A DNA stretch of 64,000 nucleotides, from assembly GCA_038501625.1 (NCBI GenBank), contig JAZAYU010000010.1:3742912-3806911 (forward strand). The letters run 5' to 3'. This DNA is from Corbicula japonica (Eukaryota > Mollusca > Bivalvia > Venerida > Cyrenidae). Numbering within the stretch: the stretch's first letter is position 1; each line of letters begins with the position of its first letter. The position numbers and the translations under genes are program-made. Of this stretch, positions 45,420 to 56,849 are shown piece by piece. The notes under the pieces were generated by a model. The model saw only the letters and a list, made by a program, of their open reading frames with translations. It made no database searches and was not told the origin of the DNA.

Positions 45420-47312
45420 ACAATTAATATTCTGCTTCATCATACTTAATAAATGTTTGCCTATTCTAGAATTTGGCTTAAATGTTGGTCTAATTTACAG
45501 GAAACATTTCTCTATACATTCATTATGTTTGTTTTTTGATTTTAAGACAGGCATTCATAAAATATTCAGTTACAGTCACTATCAGTTTCTGTCAATACTG
45601 TTAGTGTTGAAAATTGATTTTATGGATTTGGCGGATAGAGTTCCCTGAAACATTATAGATCTTGAAATTTGAGGATAATACCAGATATGTCAACTTCAGT
45701 GTCTAACTTTCATATTATCAGACTTGACTAGTTTTAAGAAGAATCCATTTTCAAACTCTATGGCAATCAAAGCTTTTTTATCAGATCCAATTTGCCAACT
45801 TTGCCCAATATCGTAAAAATAAATCTGAAGACCAGTCTCAAATCTCAAGCAACTGATTGGCTGAAATGGCGACTGGTCACCATTTCAGCCAATGAGATGC
45901 ATTAGATTCGAGACTGTTCTCCAATCTCAGTTTTATGATCATGGTCAATGGTCTATATTTTCATCCAAAATATTAAACTTTAAAAAGAACAAAGTAGTTA
46001 TTGCAAAGTAGTTATTACGTTATCACTGTTTATGCACTTTAAAGCAAAGAGAACACTATTAAATTTGTCTTTCATCATTTTTAATAAACTGTAATTTGCA
46101 CAACATAATAATATTGAAATTCGCACAATAAATTACATCACATCAACGCTTATGAACTACGAAAACTAATACTGATTCGGTAAAATGATGCTTGTGTCAA
46201 GGGACAGTAAAATACTTTGCTCTATATTTATTTAAAAATTTAACAATAAGCTATTTAACACTTGATATAGTGCACACACACGGAAAAAATGTGAACAAAC
46301 ACAAGATTTTTACTAAAATGAAAGACATTATTCACATAATGTAAAATTGCAAACAAAATATGTTTATTATACATAAACATGATAATGTTAGATTAAACTT
46401 TCATTTAAACTTATCTGAAACTAATGATATTGGTCTGTATCACATACTTCTAACAAAATTTTGGGATATTTGTCAAAGAAAGTCAGTCCTGGAACCAGTT
46501 TCATGAAAAAAAAAAAAACCACAGCTACTGTATACAATTTTGTCTGTGACAACAACTGGTTTTTTTTCCAAATAAAAGAAGAAATAACTCAAATATTGGG
46601 TTTTTCACTGACCTCAAAGTTATATCAAAAGATATTTCAAAGTTATAATGTTTAATACATTTAAAAAGAAGACGGTTAAATACTTTAAAACTTGTTTGCA
46701 GTTGATTCATTATATTAGATCAAAATAAAGATATATAATTCAATTTAAATAGTTGTTATTCCATTAATCTTAATTAATTTATTTATTTTCATGAAACTTG
46801 TACCCGACTTCAAAACTATTATTGGGGACCAGTCTCAGATTTCAGCAATCTGATTGGTTGAAATTTATCGCAGTCTCTGAACTGACTAATGGCAAGCATG
46901 TTTTGAAAACATTTAGCCCTGATGTGATAACATAAAACTACCGATTAGATTTAATCAGAGTTCAGTGAAAATCTGAGAGTCTATAATGTGTTCTATAAAG
47001 TCAATGCTCTACTTCAGGGCACATCGCGGGAAAAGATGTTGTCGAAAAGCGGTCGCCAGGCTTTCAATTATTTAGTAAAGGACATGGCATTTAATGAGTT
47101 ATAAGATAAAAATAACGTTAATTTGTCACATTTTTTTTTACAAAATCAACGATTTGTTTTATGAGAAATTAATAGGTAAACGTACGTTCTTTTCAAATAT
47201 GGTAAAAACTAAAATATCCCCAAATACATATTTTCCTTTGATATGCCTCTTTTTGTAAATGCTGGCAGTGCACTTATCAAATACACAACCTACTGTATTG
47301 ATATATTTATTT
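45420..47312. other. No gene seen; two CCAAT-core MITEs
   Basis: No exon recognised. CCAAT-core copies lie at about 45804-45955 (AACTGATTGGCTGAAATGG, then a second inverted CATTTCAGCCAATGAG, so a doubled centre) and about 46823-46990 (AATCTGATTGGTTGAAATT, long and worn). Confidence 0.6.
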
Positions 47313-50300
47313 CTAGTAACTTAACTTATAACTACTGGTATCAACTAGAGGTGCACCAAACTGAGTGTGTTTCTCATAAGGTCTTGTTAAGTCTATTCCG
47401 GGTTGTGTAAACGTGTATCCTAGCGGAAGACCGAGCGGCACAGCAAAGGCAACAGCCTCAGGAATATCTAACACCGACTGGGTGCCAATTTCTACGTCGG
47501 TGGGGGTGGTATCTTCTTCTTCTTTTTTGTCCTCTTCTTTTGGGCTGTACGTGATGGGAATTTGGACGTTTTGCCTGTAGCGGGGCTGCTCCCAGGGCCA
47601 TGGGGGTCGGTGCATGGGCTCAGGGTCTCTGTTATCTACGGCCTCACTGAGCCATTCGGGATGAACTACGAAGAATGACCTGGACTGGAAGGAATTCTGC
47701 GAGGAAAAATAGAAACATTTAATATAGAGCAAATAAATGTGCAAATCATAATGAAGCTAACAAATTATTGTGTTCTAGCAGCCGTTCAACAAAATGAGTT
47801 GAAGGCTTAATTATGGCCAAAAATGTATGTACATCTGTTATATCTCGTCGATTTTAAGCCCGAAATCAGTGCTGAAGATTATAAAACTGAGATTTGAAAC
47901 CAGTATCACATATCAAGCAATCAGATCCTTGAGATATTTTAGACTGGTTTCCTTTCTCAGTTTTATAATCTTGGAGCCAGTATCACGAAATCAAGTTATT
48001 CATCTTACACGCATCCGACCGAACAAGAAGAGCAGTCCTCTGTTAAAATGAGATGTGTTTTAATCCCGGCAAAAATATAGGACAAACTAACGAAACAACT
48101 TTTTCCCTTTTTTTACGGTTCTTGACTTGTCACACAATTAAGAAAAAATATAACTAAACATTTTTTGCGTTCAGCGTATTTGTTTAGTTAATTTTATGCA
48201 TTCAAATGTACGACATCCTTTTAAAAACTTACCCCAAACACACTGTCTTGGTGGAACTGGTCTTTTAAAATGGGCCGTAACGATCTGAAATATAAAGCAC
48301 AAGACCTTTCATTGGTGTTTAAACGCTTTGACCCCGTGGACAACTAATGGGTATTTCGTATTTTTTTTAATTGATGCAATTCTTTTCTTACACATATTTT
48401 AAGAGAACAGGTTTTCATGTTATAAAACTGTGAATGTAAACCAGTCTCAGGTCTCTGCACCTTGATTGGTAGAATTTGATCTGACCAATAGGAAGCTTGA
48501 GATCAGAGACTGGTTTTTATTCTCAATTTTATAACCTTGGTATCAGACTATTAGTGTTGTTAATCTGTGCGGGGTGGGTGGGGAACGGATGCATTTTTTC
48601 CAGAAAGGGTGTTTGATTGAGGCAGTCTTAGGTTATGATAGCTACGCCCTCTAGCACCTAAGACCAGTTCATATTGTTTCATGTCCGTCAATTTCTATTT
48701 TGAAGAAGCTGCTTTAAATTGTCACTGAACCTTTTTTCGAAGGATCAGCGAAAGAAGTACCCCAGGACCGCCCATACCAACCTCACGACCTCGGTCTCTT
48801 CAGCTTGCATTAAAAGCACACAAACATTTTTAAATAAAACTTAACTTGTATAAGATTTGTTTGACCTTCGCTATACAACCAAGATTTCAAAGCCAAATAT
48901 CTGTTCTTAACTCAATGAATATGTATTGAAACAGCAGGTTTAATCAATTTGAAAACTACTTAAAGGCATTAAATGTATGTTTGCTTTTTGACTGATAACA
49001 ATTAAGTCCTTTTATTTAAATACTTAAGTTCAGTTCTTGTTGACTTTTCCTTTGCAGCTGGGGAAAATAATAAAAGACTTAACAAATCCTAGACATTAAA
49101 GTATTGGTATTTTACATTTATGACCGCTTTTGAAATTCAACAGCTTGTCTCTTTCATTGTATTAATATTTTTTGTAAATTCCTGTTACATATATACTCAA
49201 CCGCTATAACAACGGTTGATATTTTCTATACGTGCTTACTTCATGAAGATATTTATCTCGCCATAGAAAATCTATAAAGAGACAGTCCGAATATTAGTAC
49301 AGCTGTTTCCCTTGATAAAATATTCCTTGCATATTCTTAACTTGCATTTTCGTTGCTGTGAAGTTTGTATTCAACCTTGGCTCAAATTTCAATTTTATAA
49401 TCTTGGACCCTGTCAGTCTCATAGGTTCATAAAATTGAGACATGACACCAATCTCCAGTCATTGTGTCCAGCCGACAATTTGCTAAATACAAGCGTGTGT
49501 TTTTAGATAATTTAATATCCTTGCCTCAAGACCAACAAAAAATGGCGCAGAGCCCCAGTAATTCGCGTTATCTTGAAGAGGATGCAAAACATGTTAAAAC
49601 AGAAACCTGGGCCGATGATTGAAATATCAAAAACTATAGTTTGGACTCCAAATTTTGGAGAATGGTCTCCAGTCTTGAACCCGGGGTCAGATTTATCACG
49701 TTTGCTACCCTCTCCAAATGACTGGTTAAAACAGAGCCGCACTCGAAAATGAGACCAGTATCCAAACGGATCAATCAAAAGCTAGAATGTCTATCCAAGT
49801 TAATTTGGACACGTGGCTATGTACAGACGGTTTTGAAGACCTCGTCACTACATACCGTGTTTACCCATCTCGCAACATCTCAAGTTACCTGAAAGTTAAG
49901 TCGGGGGATAAGACTGGAAACCAGTCCCATAACCCAAGCTGCTGATTGGTTGAAACTTTGAATTTTCTTAAAACTGACCAAACAGATGTACGAGTTTCGA
50001 GACTGGTTGCCATTTTCAGTTTTATTTTTATAAACTTGATGGGTGTTCAGTTGAACACTTGTGTCGCCCTCTGGTGCTATGTCGGAATAAAAATGCAAGT
50101 TTCGAGACTGGTTGCCATTTTCAGTTTTATTTTTATAAACTAGATGGGTGTTCAGTTGAACACTTGTGTCGCCCTCTGGTGCTATGTCGGAATAAAATGC
50201 AAGTACAAAAAGGGGCATAACTCCATCAAATGTGACGTTGACCTAAAGAATTTGGCATCATCATGAGCGTGTATATTATAAGCAATATAATTTGAAAGTT

Positions 50301-52651
50301 TGATGTAAAAATATTAAGAAATGACAAAGTTATAGCCAACGTTAAGTTTTCGTGTATAAATCCAAGTACAAAAGGGGGCATAACTCCATCAAATATGACC
50401 TTTACCTTGAGAATTTGGCATCATCTCGAGCGTGTTGTCATCAGCAATATAATTTGAAAGTTTGATGAAAAAATATTAAGACATGACATAGTTATAGCCA
50501 ATGTTAAGTTTTTGTATCTAAATCCAAGTAGAAAAAGGGGCATAACTCCATCAAATGTGACATTGACCTTGAGAATTTGGTATCATCTCGAGCGTGTTGT
50601 CATAAGCAATGTAATTTGAAAGTTTGGTAAGGAAATATTAAGAAATGGCAAAGTTATAGCCAACGTTAGGTTTTCGTGACGGACCGACGGACGGACGGAC
50701 AAAGCGGTCCCTATGTATCGCCATTTCTTCGAAAGGGCGACACAAAAAGCACCTGGTGGTACATTTTACTAGTTTTTAATGCTCTCGATGGGGATCTACT
50801 GACAAAAATCATTAGTATCAAATGTTTCACCAGTTATGACCTTATTCACGAGGTGTTGCATGCCAGTATCTTGTTTCAACACACAAATATTTGGCACCTC
50901 TGTGAGTTACCTGATACGTCTCTATCGTAGTTCATTGACAAAAAATGGATATGCCTCTTTAAACCGATTATATCTAAACATTCAACACAAATTATTATAA
51001 TATGAAGTTATATAGACCATTGTAAACTTGTTATTAATTGTTGGTTTTCAACAGCAGGTCAATGCTGTAATAAACTTAAATGTCATTCATTAAAATCTAC
51101 CAGAAAGTTGCGAATAATATAAAAAATAATTTCAAGTTTTTGGCACTTCATAATTTTGGTAAGAAAAATCATAGTGAAATGCTTTGCTGACATTGAAAAC
51201 TTAATGTCTTATATTGCCTCTTGCGATATTCAAGTTATTAAACCTTAATCCTCTAATTTTTTTAATCAACTGGCCCTCATGAAACCGGCTGGCCCTTCTT
51301 TGAATTTGAGCCAGTCCTTAAATAATTTATATTTTGCCTAATTAAACTTAACTGACTCAATAGCGAACTATATAAAACTAATCAGATCGCACGGAAGCTT
51401 GTCGCAAAAGTGCTCGGATCATACAAAGCACCCGATGGGAGAAATTATATCCCAAAACCCGCTTTATTTGTGTAATTGTCTAGCCTTTCTAATCAAGTTT
51501 GTACAAGGGTTGTTAGACTAAACAAATATGGGTTTATGTAAGCAAAGTTCGCTTCCGGGTGGTAAGTCTCGGACCGATGCTGCTGGGCGGAAGACTGGCT
51601 GCCGACTGTTTTATTAACTGTTTACCAGGAAATGGTTTCAGGAAAAGTTAACTCTGACCGACACTTTGTAACATTATATACCTGGCTGACAACTTATGTC
51701 TGAGATATCTAGATAAAAACTATGTCTGAATATTAAGACTAGCAATTGTTTCTAACCAACCATCAGTGCATGTTAACTTATTCAGATATTCTAACAAAAA
51801 ATGAGCACACGGTGTAGGTGTATTTCATTTCCAAGACAACACTATCTGGGCCAAATATCATTAAACTAAGATTGGAACCCAGTTTCAAATCTCAAGCATC
51901 TTATTGGCTTGAGATTTGATACTTGTCTGTAGATTTAGTTTTATGATCTTGGGCACTGGTGCGAATCATAAGTGACACACCTGCAGAAATTAAAATAAAA
52001 ACAAAAATCTAAATAATTTAGCCACTCATAACATTGCAACATACGCAGACCTTTTCTTTTCAAGCGGAGTTTGCTGTCGTTGTAATGTACTGAAACACAA
52101 AAGTAGACCATCTCAACATTCGTTTAATGGATCTAGCCTCAAAGCCGGCGACCCGTCTCAGATCTCAGCCATCCGATTGGTTGAAATTGAGCACAGTCTC
52201 AAAATAACCAATGGCAAGCCTCTGATTTAAGCCTGTGCCTAAGGTTATAAAAATGAGCATGGAAACCAGTCTCAAATCTAAAACATCTGATTGGCTGAAA
52301 TTGAGATCTGAGACTGGTTTCCAATCTCAGCCTGGTTTCCATTATTAGTTATATAGCATTGGTGCCATGTACAAGTCTAAGAAATCTAAGAAAAGTATAA
52401 AGCGATCAAATGCTGAATAAACTTTTTTGTAATATCAACACTTAGCAACGGACTCCGATAATGACATAATGTTCCTTAGCAGCAAATACCTGATAAATTT
52501 TGTTTTAAAAAGTCACAATATAACTTAAGACGGTATTTATAAAACTCGTAAATAAACGTTTAAACTGATAAATAAATAAATAAAAACTATCTTACTCTAC
52601 GTCCGACTTTTCCTTTTCTAAATTATTTGGAATTTCAGCCATTTTGTTCAT
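47313..52651 (-). CDS. Unrecognised 163-residue protein, three exons
   Basis: Coding exons on the minus strand: 52651-52596 (ATG; 18 codons plus 2 nt; donor GTAAGA), 48284-48233 (52 bp; acceptor TTTATATTTCAG, donor GTAAGT) and 47696-47313 (acceptor TTCCTCGCAG; stop TAG). Phases agree. The protein starts MNKMAEIPNNLEKEKSDVE. A central block rich in Pro and Trp (HPEWLSEA, then PMHRPPWPWEQPRYRQ), an acidic Lys/Glu/Asp run, and a C-terminal part (AVPLGLPLGYTFTQPG ... SSYKLSY) follow. No signal peptide, membrane helix or catalytic motif is visible. Short proline/tryptophan-rich proteins of this kind occur among ciliary microtubule-associated proteins, but I do not recognise the family and do not assign a function. 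The second ATG (codon 4) is an alternative start. Confidence 0.8.
47874..47978. mobile_element. CCAAT-core MITE copy
   Basis: GATTATAAAACTGAGATTTG to CTCAGTTTTATAATCTTGG, in intron 2 of the 163-residue-protein gene. The centre is altered (AAGCAATCAGATCCTTG). Confidence 0.8.
48421..48545. mobile_element. CCAAT-core MITE copy
   Basis: TTATAAAACTGTGAATG to TCAATTTTATAACCTTGG. Two CCAAT-type sequences: CTTGATTGGTAGA and GACCAATAGG. Confidence 0.8.
49600..50040. mobile_element. CCAAT-core MITE remnants
   Basis: A worn copy at about 49600-49780 (GGTCTCCAGTC, AATGACTGGTT) and a clearer one at 49905-50040 (GACTGGAAACCAGTC, GCTGATTGGTTGAAAC, GAGACTGGTTGCCATTT). Confidence 0.6.
49994..50198. repeat. 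105-bp tandem duplication
   Basis: GTTTCGAGACTGGTTGCC at 49994 recurs at 50099. The copies are almost identical through GTCGCCCTCTGGTGCTATG. It joins the right part of a CCAAT-core MITE to the left end of the following GACGGAC element, so both were amplified together. The repeated peptide seen in the reverse frame is a by-product. Confidence 0.9.
50166..50745. mobile_element. TGTCGCCC-ended GACGGAC element with three internal units
   Basis: Ends TGTGTCGCCCTC (left, 50166) and GGGCGACACA (50735-50744). The body has three direct units of about 163 bp, each starting GGGGCATAACTCCATCAAAT (about 50212, 50375, 50537). Then come GACGGACCGACGGACGGAC and CTATGTATCGCC near the right end. Same architecture as the elements at 607, 16480 and 22029. 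Confidence 0.85.
51849..51960. mobile_element. CCAAT-core MITE copy
   Basis: GGGCCAAATATCATTAAACT to TTAGTTTTATGATCTTGGGC. The centre is contracted (ATCTTATTGGCTTGAG). Confidence 0.82.
52130..52365. mobile_element. Two adjoining CCAAT-core MITE copies
   Basis: First about 52130-52210 (GTCTCAGATCTCAGCCATCC, GATTGGTTGAAATTGAG). Second about 52207-52365 (GGTTATAAAAATGAGCATGG, ACATCTGATTGGCTGAAATT). They lie 230-520 bp downstream of exon 1 of the 163-residue-protein gene, in intron 1. Confidence 0.72.
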
Positions 52652-53143
52652 ATCCCGATTTTTATTTCACCCCAACTGGCAGGTTCATGATCAAACTCCG
52701 ATAGCCTACTCTGATTAACCTCCACTGTTAAACTAAATTAATAATCCTTAATCCGAATGGTTAGCGACTGGTTTAAATTCCTTTAATCGGTTCTACGATT
52801 TCAACATAAACTTTCATTTAAAGAAGGCCTTTTGTATATCGCGGAGAGAAACTTATTTAATAAAATATAATAAAGCATAGTTGTTTTGTGATTATTTGAA
52901 TTTAAGTATTCTTCGTTTATGACACTGTGATACTGACGTCATTATACAGAATGCTTTGCTAAATCGACTTTAAAGTCACATTATTTCAAATGAATGGTAG
53001 TATTGAAATAAATTTAGAGTGGAGTGCATGTGGAGCTCAACATATTAAAAAAGATAACGAAGATTAGTAAGAAAAAAATACATTATCTTTAAAAGTGCCG
53101 AGTCAGCAATCATAAGCATATAATCTTGAGTACGTTTACTTAC

Positions 53144-53219
53144 AAGTTCGCACCCGTATTTTCTTCAATGACACGTAACTTAAGATATGCTTTATTAGGG
53201 CTGTTTTTCAAGTGTTCAT
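53144..53219 (-). other. Candidate alternative upstream exon
   Basis: Minus strand: acceptor ATTTTATCAG before 53219 and donor TT/GTAAGT after 53144. The 76 bp are open in one frame (EHLKNSPNKAYLKLRV..., then EENTGANL) as 2 + 24 codons + 2. The 3' phase equals that of exon 1 of the 163-residue-protein gene, so it could splice to the exon at 48284 instead of 52651-52596. No upstream partner of the needed phase was proven. Confidence 0.4.
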
Positions 53220-53330
53220 CTGATAAAATAAAATAAAGCAAGCATTTAAAAACGGTGCGATTCCATACCAAACTCGAAGTTTGACTTCAAGATCAAGCTA
53301 GCTCTTATCACAAAGAATTTTGGGTAAATT

Positions 53331-53343
53331 GTTTCCTGGCAAC
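53331..53343. promoter_or_regulatory. X-box-like RFX motif
   Basis: GTTTCCTGGCAAC fits the imperfect inverted-repeat X-box (GTNRCC-N-RGYAAC) apart from one half-site base. It is about 680 bp upstream of the ATG at 52651 and 110 bp upstream of the candidate exon at 53219. In animals RFX factors drive ciliary genes. A single 13-bp match can be chance. Confidence 0.3.
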
Positions 53344-53490
53344 AAGTCTTAATAGAACAATTATGGGACGATATCTCCGAAATAAGAAACGAATTATTTT
53401 AATGCACCGTGTACATACTAAAGTTGATGGCCAAGGATTAGCAAGTTGCGTTAAGAACCTAAGACAACCACTCTGGCTATTCTCGCGCCA

Positions 53491-53722
53491 AGGTCATAAA
53501 ATTTAGCTTGGAAACCAGTCTCAAATCTCAAGGATCTGATTGGCTGAAATGGAGACTTCATTAAGATTCACTAGACTGTTTTTGATAAATTAGCGAACAT
53601 TGTAGATCCTGATCAGACGGCATGAATGTGACCGGGCTGACCTGAATCTATACTGTTCGCACATGCGATAAAATCCACACACACACACACATATATATAT
53701 GTATGGAGTAAAGCATTAGGTT
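53491..53722. mobile_element. Hybrid of truncated CCAAT-core and TTAA MITEs
   Basis: The left part is a CCAAT-core copy cut off at about 53570 (CCAAGGTCATAAAATTTAG, GGATCTGATTGGCTGAAATGG). The right part (53590-53722) is the second half of a TTAA MITE (GTAGATCCTGATCAGACGGC) with a (AC)n(AT)n microsatellite at about 53675-53700 and right end TATGGAGTAAAGCATTA. Confidence 0.75.
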
Positions 53723-54131
53723 AACGACAAGTACATGTATATCGAAAAATATCGGACTGTTAACCACTCTAGTTGATGAGCTGTAGTGACACAATCGCTT
53801 AAGTCAGGTTTACCAACTTATACATTTTCCATTTCCAAATATCCGTATTGCAATTATTTCCTATCTATATTCGGGCATGTGCTTTAATGCGTTTTTGTCT
53901 GGCTGGCTCGACTCCAGTATCTAACAAATCATTAACAGATTACATATAATGCAAAACGTAATTCCTATCTGTAGGTACAAATAAGCCTTTATCATAGCCG
54001 CCCATTGATCTGTCATAACATGTATCCTTAAACATACAGAAAGTCAACATGGAATTGATTAATACTTAAAAACGAATTACGAACAATATTTCATTATTGT
54101 AAAAGTGATAATACGAGTATACTTTGCTGTT

Positions 54132-54358
54132 TTAACTCGTTGCTTCATATATACACGTATTATCGCATGTGATATCAATGTTAATCCACATCAGCTGACA
54201 AATCTGTGCTATCTGATCTGGATCGACTCTGGTAGGGTACTTGTTCAGAAATAACCCAATTAATCTTAAGGCGAACAGTGTAATCCCTGATCTGACTGAT
54301 TAACTCTACATTGTTCGCTAATGGGTTAACAGATTTATCCAAAGGAGTAAAGGGTAAA
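54132..54358. mobile_element. TTAA MITE copy, last in the window
   Basis: TTAACTCGTTGCTTCATAT to AAAGGAGTAAAGGGTAA. Diverged modules GTGCTATCTGATCTGGATC and GCGAACAGTGTAATCC. Confidence 0.72.
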
Positions 54359-55314
54359 AGGTCTTTTTTTACAGTAGTCCCTTAAAGTTTAGGAAATCGC
54401 TTAAATTGACATAAAAAGGATAAATAATTATAATTAGTAATTATACTATCAAAACCTGTAAGCTCTTCGCTTTGTTTTTATTGTTGTTGTTTTGTTTTGC
54501 ATAAATAGAGATTGACGCATCCGAATTTATGAAATGTGACTGACTAAAAATTGAGACTTATGGGCTAAAAATCATCAATTGTTTTTTTTTGTCTGGAAGT
54601 GTGGTGTGTACAAGTAAAAAGTAAAACATCACAATATTATTAATATTTTGTATTGAAAAACGATCACGTTTGAAGCATTACAAACCCAATAAACGCATGC
54701 GTGGAATAAATAGCTTGCATATACCCCTCCACTCATCTTTGTATAAAAACAACAAATGTGATTAAAGTATCCAAAATATTGACGCTTTTATATCTGTTCT
54801 GTTTCCGCGTAAGAAGCATATTTTCAAGTTTTGTTAGTTAACGGATATTAATAAATGATAAATGTGAACGATATTCACAATGTGTTGAGCCAATATAACT
54901 TCACGTCAAAATTTAGTGTAATCGTTTTATACCAAACATCAGTTAATTACAGACCGTGTAAGGAACACAGACACACGAGCTCTTTTTGGTAAATGACCGT
55001 TTTACCATCGTAATCATTAAAGTATGTATCAGCCGCAAACATTATAAACAGTCCCTCCGTATTAAATAATACTTTTCAGGCCAGTTGTATTTCGAAAACT
55101 TGGCACAAACCAATGTTATTCATATAATTTTAATTTCCATACTCTTAGAAAAGTTAGAACAGTAAAGCAAAATAGTTAGACCTAAAATATCCCTAAAATT
55201 CTATTAAATTGCTTTTTTTTCTCACAAAAACGAAGCAACACTAAACATTAATTTAAACGTCTTCATGAGTAATGAGTTACTGACAACAATAATTTAAGCA
55301 CTTTGGTTTAAAAA
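54359..55314. other. No gene seen
   Basis: AT-rich sequence without recognisable exon, RNA gene or repeat. Confidence 0.5.
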
Positions 55315-55690
55315 ATGTATTCCATGCGAGCTATTTGTAAAAGTGTGTTTGACCTTCAATTTCCTGGTCGCGAAAATGGATGGCAAAAAATAAAAATGTT
55401 CATTTCTCTCTTCATAATCGAAAGTTCTTCTCAAGGACCTTGGATATTGTTTTCAGTATCATTTCATTTATGTTGGCACTTGAATTGTTGTTTTGTGATG
55501 CTTCGTTTTTGTGATAAATTGCAAAAAGAATTTAAGGTATTTTAGGTCTATTTTTCTCAAGTGTTGTAACTTTTCTTAACATATGTAAAATAATCAATTG
55601 ATTTGTGCAAAATTTGATGGAGCTGCATTATGCCGTTTAAGAGATTTAGATATTTTTCTTTTATTGTCTATGACAAAGGAATGACGAATG
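55315..55690. repeat. Dispersed repeat, copy 1 (partner at 60270)
   Basis: Shares an ordered series of phrases with 60270-60640: TTTGTAAAAGTGTGTTTGACC, AATTTCCTG-TCGC, AAGGACCT, ATATTGTT, ATGTTGGCA, TTTTTCTCAAGTGTT, GAGCTGCATT, ATTATGCCG. About 370 bp, same orientation, moderate divergence. Not coding. Confidence 0.75.
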
Positions 55691-55789
55691 AAAGCAATGC
55701 CTTAACCCTACTTGATTTTCAGATATTGACGGCTAGTGAGATTTTAGCAGGATCTCACTATAAAACTGTAAACTTATGTTTAAATATAA

Positions 55790-56277
55790 AGTAAACTGTA
55801 GCACCTTTTAGCCGGATGACATTGTCTTGACCATTGCACTGACACTTGTGGTTTTTCCATTCTCTTCATCTTCATAGTCAAATCCCTGGTGCAAATGTTA
55901 TCTTCTAGTGTGTTTTCTATTTGGTTGGCCGCTGTCTGGTAACAACTTGCGTAGGTAATGGTATGGGACCGAAACCCATCGGCCGTTCCCACGATGCGCT
56001 TCCCGTTGGTGTTTTGATTTTGATAGGCATGATTTATGTCATTTTGTAATGAATCATTAGTCTTATGAACATTTGTAATATTCCCACATCCAAAAGAATC
56101 GTTTCTGATAAGATTCCTGTATATACAGTCATTACTCGAGTCGCGGTTTCCATTTATATGCTCCATAATATACCTACTGTTGATGATTTTATAAAATTGC
56201 AAGTCCCCTACGGGACTGAATTTGTCGCTAAGACAGTTCCAATGGTGTTGTCCAAGTCGGCACGTTAGGTGCCTCAA
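55790..56277 (-). other. Open frame of unknown status, about 160 codons
   Basis: Minus-strand frame open from about 56315 with an internal ATG at 56165. The sequence is polar and Asn/Arg/His-rich (NRDSSNDCIYRNLIRND, TADGFRSHTITYASCYQ). No domain recognised. Possible donors near its end (AG/GTGCTA at about 55805) do not match the phase of the exon at 53219, except a weak GTTTAC site. Could be a first exon or chance. Confidence 0.25.
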
Positions 56278-56849
56278 ATCACCGCTTAGATAATTACAAA
56301 ACAGTAATCCAATCTCTTCTTATTACTAATTCTTTATTCCGTTAAATATAAATCGTGCGTACAAAAGTTGTCTTGGTTAAAACGTCGTTTGAGAACGTCA
56401 TTAACGTTACGTCACCGTCGACATTTCAACATTCCATGCGGGCAAAACTCCTAGAAGTGGTTACTTCCCCTTGCAGAAACTGTTGTGTCTTATCGCGGCG
56501 CGGAGGTTGCATACGTGTATTACTGCGCACACTTAATGGACAAAGGCAATTTTAGAAGTTGAACAATTTGGTTAGCTACTGTACAAAAACTTATACACGT
56601 TGTTAATAGCATTTTAAGCCTACACATTGGATAAGATGTTTAAAACACTTACATACTTGGTCTTAATCAAAAATGCTTGTAATCACAAATAAGGTAAGAT
56701 AAAATGAAGATGTAAATAAACTGTGCAAATAGATTTTCAACAAAATTTATTCCCTGAAGATATAGGACAAATATAGTTCATTCCAAGGTATAATATAGGT
56801 AAAAAACGACAACCTGTACATAAATAACTTACACTTTCATTGCAAATAC

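Noticed and set aside
49880..50218. 112-codon frame with a 35-residue repeat
   Set aside because: The peptide repeat only mirrors the 105-bp tandem duplication joining two mobile elements.
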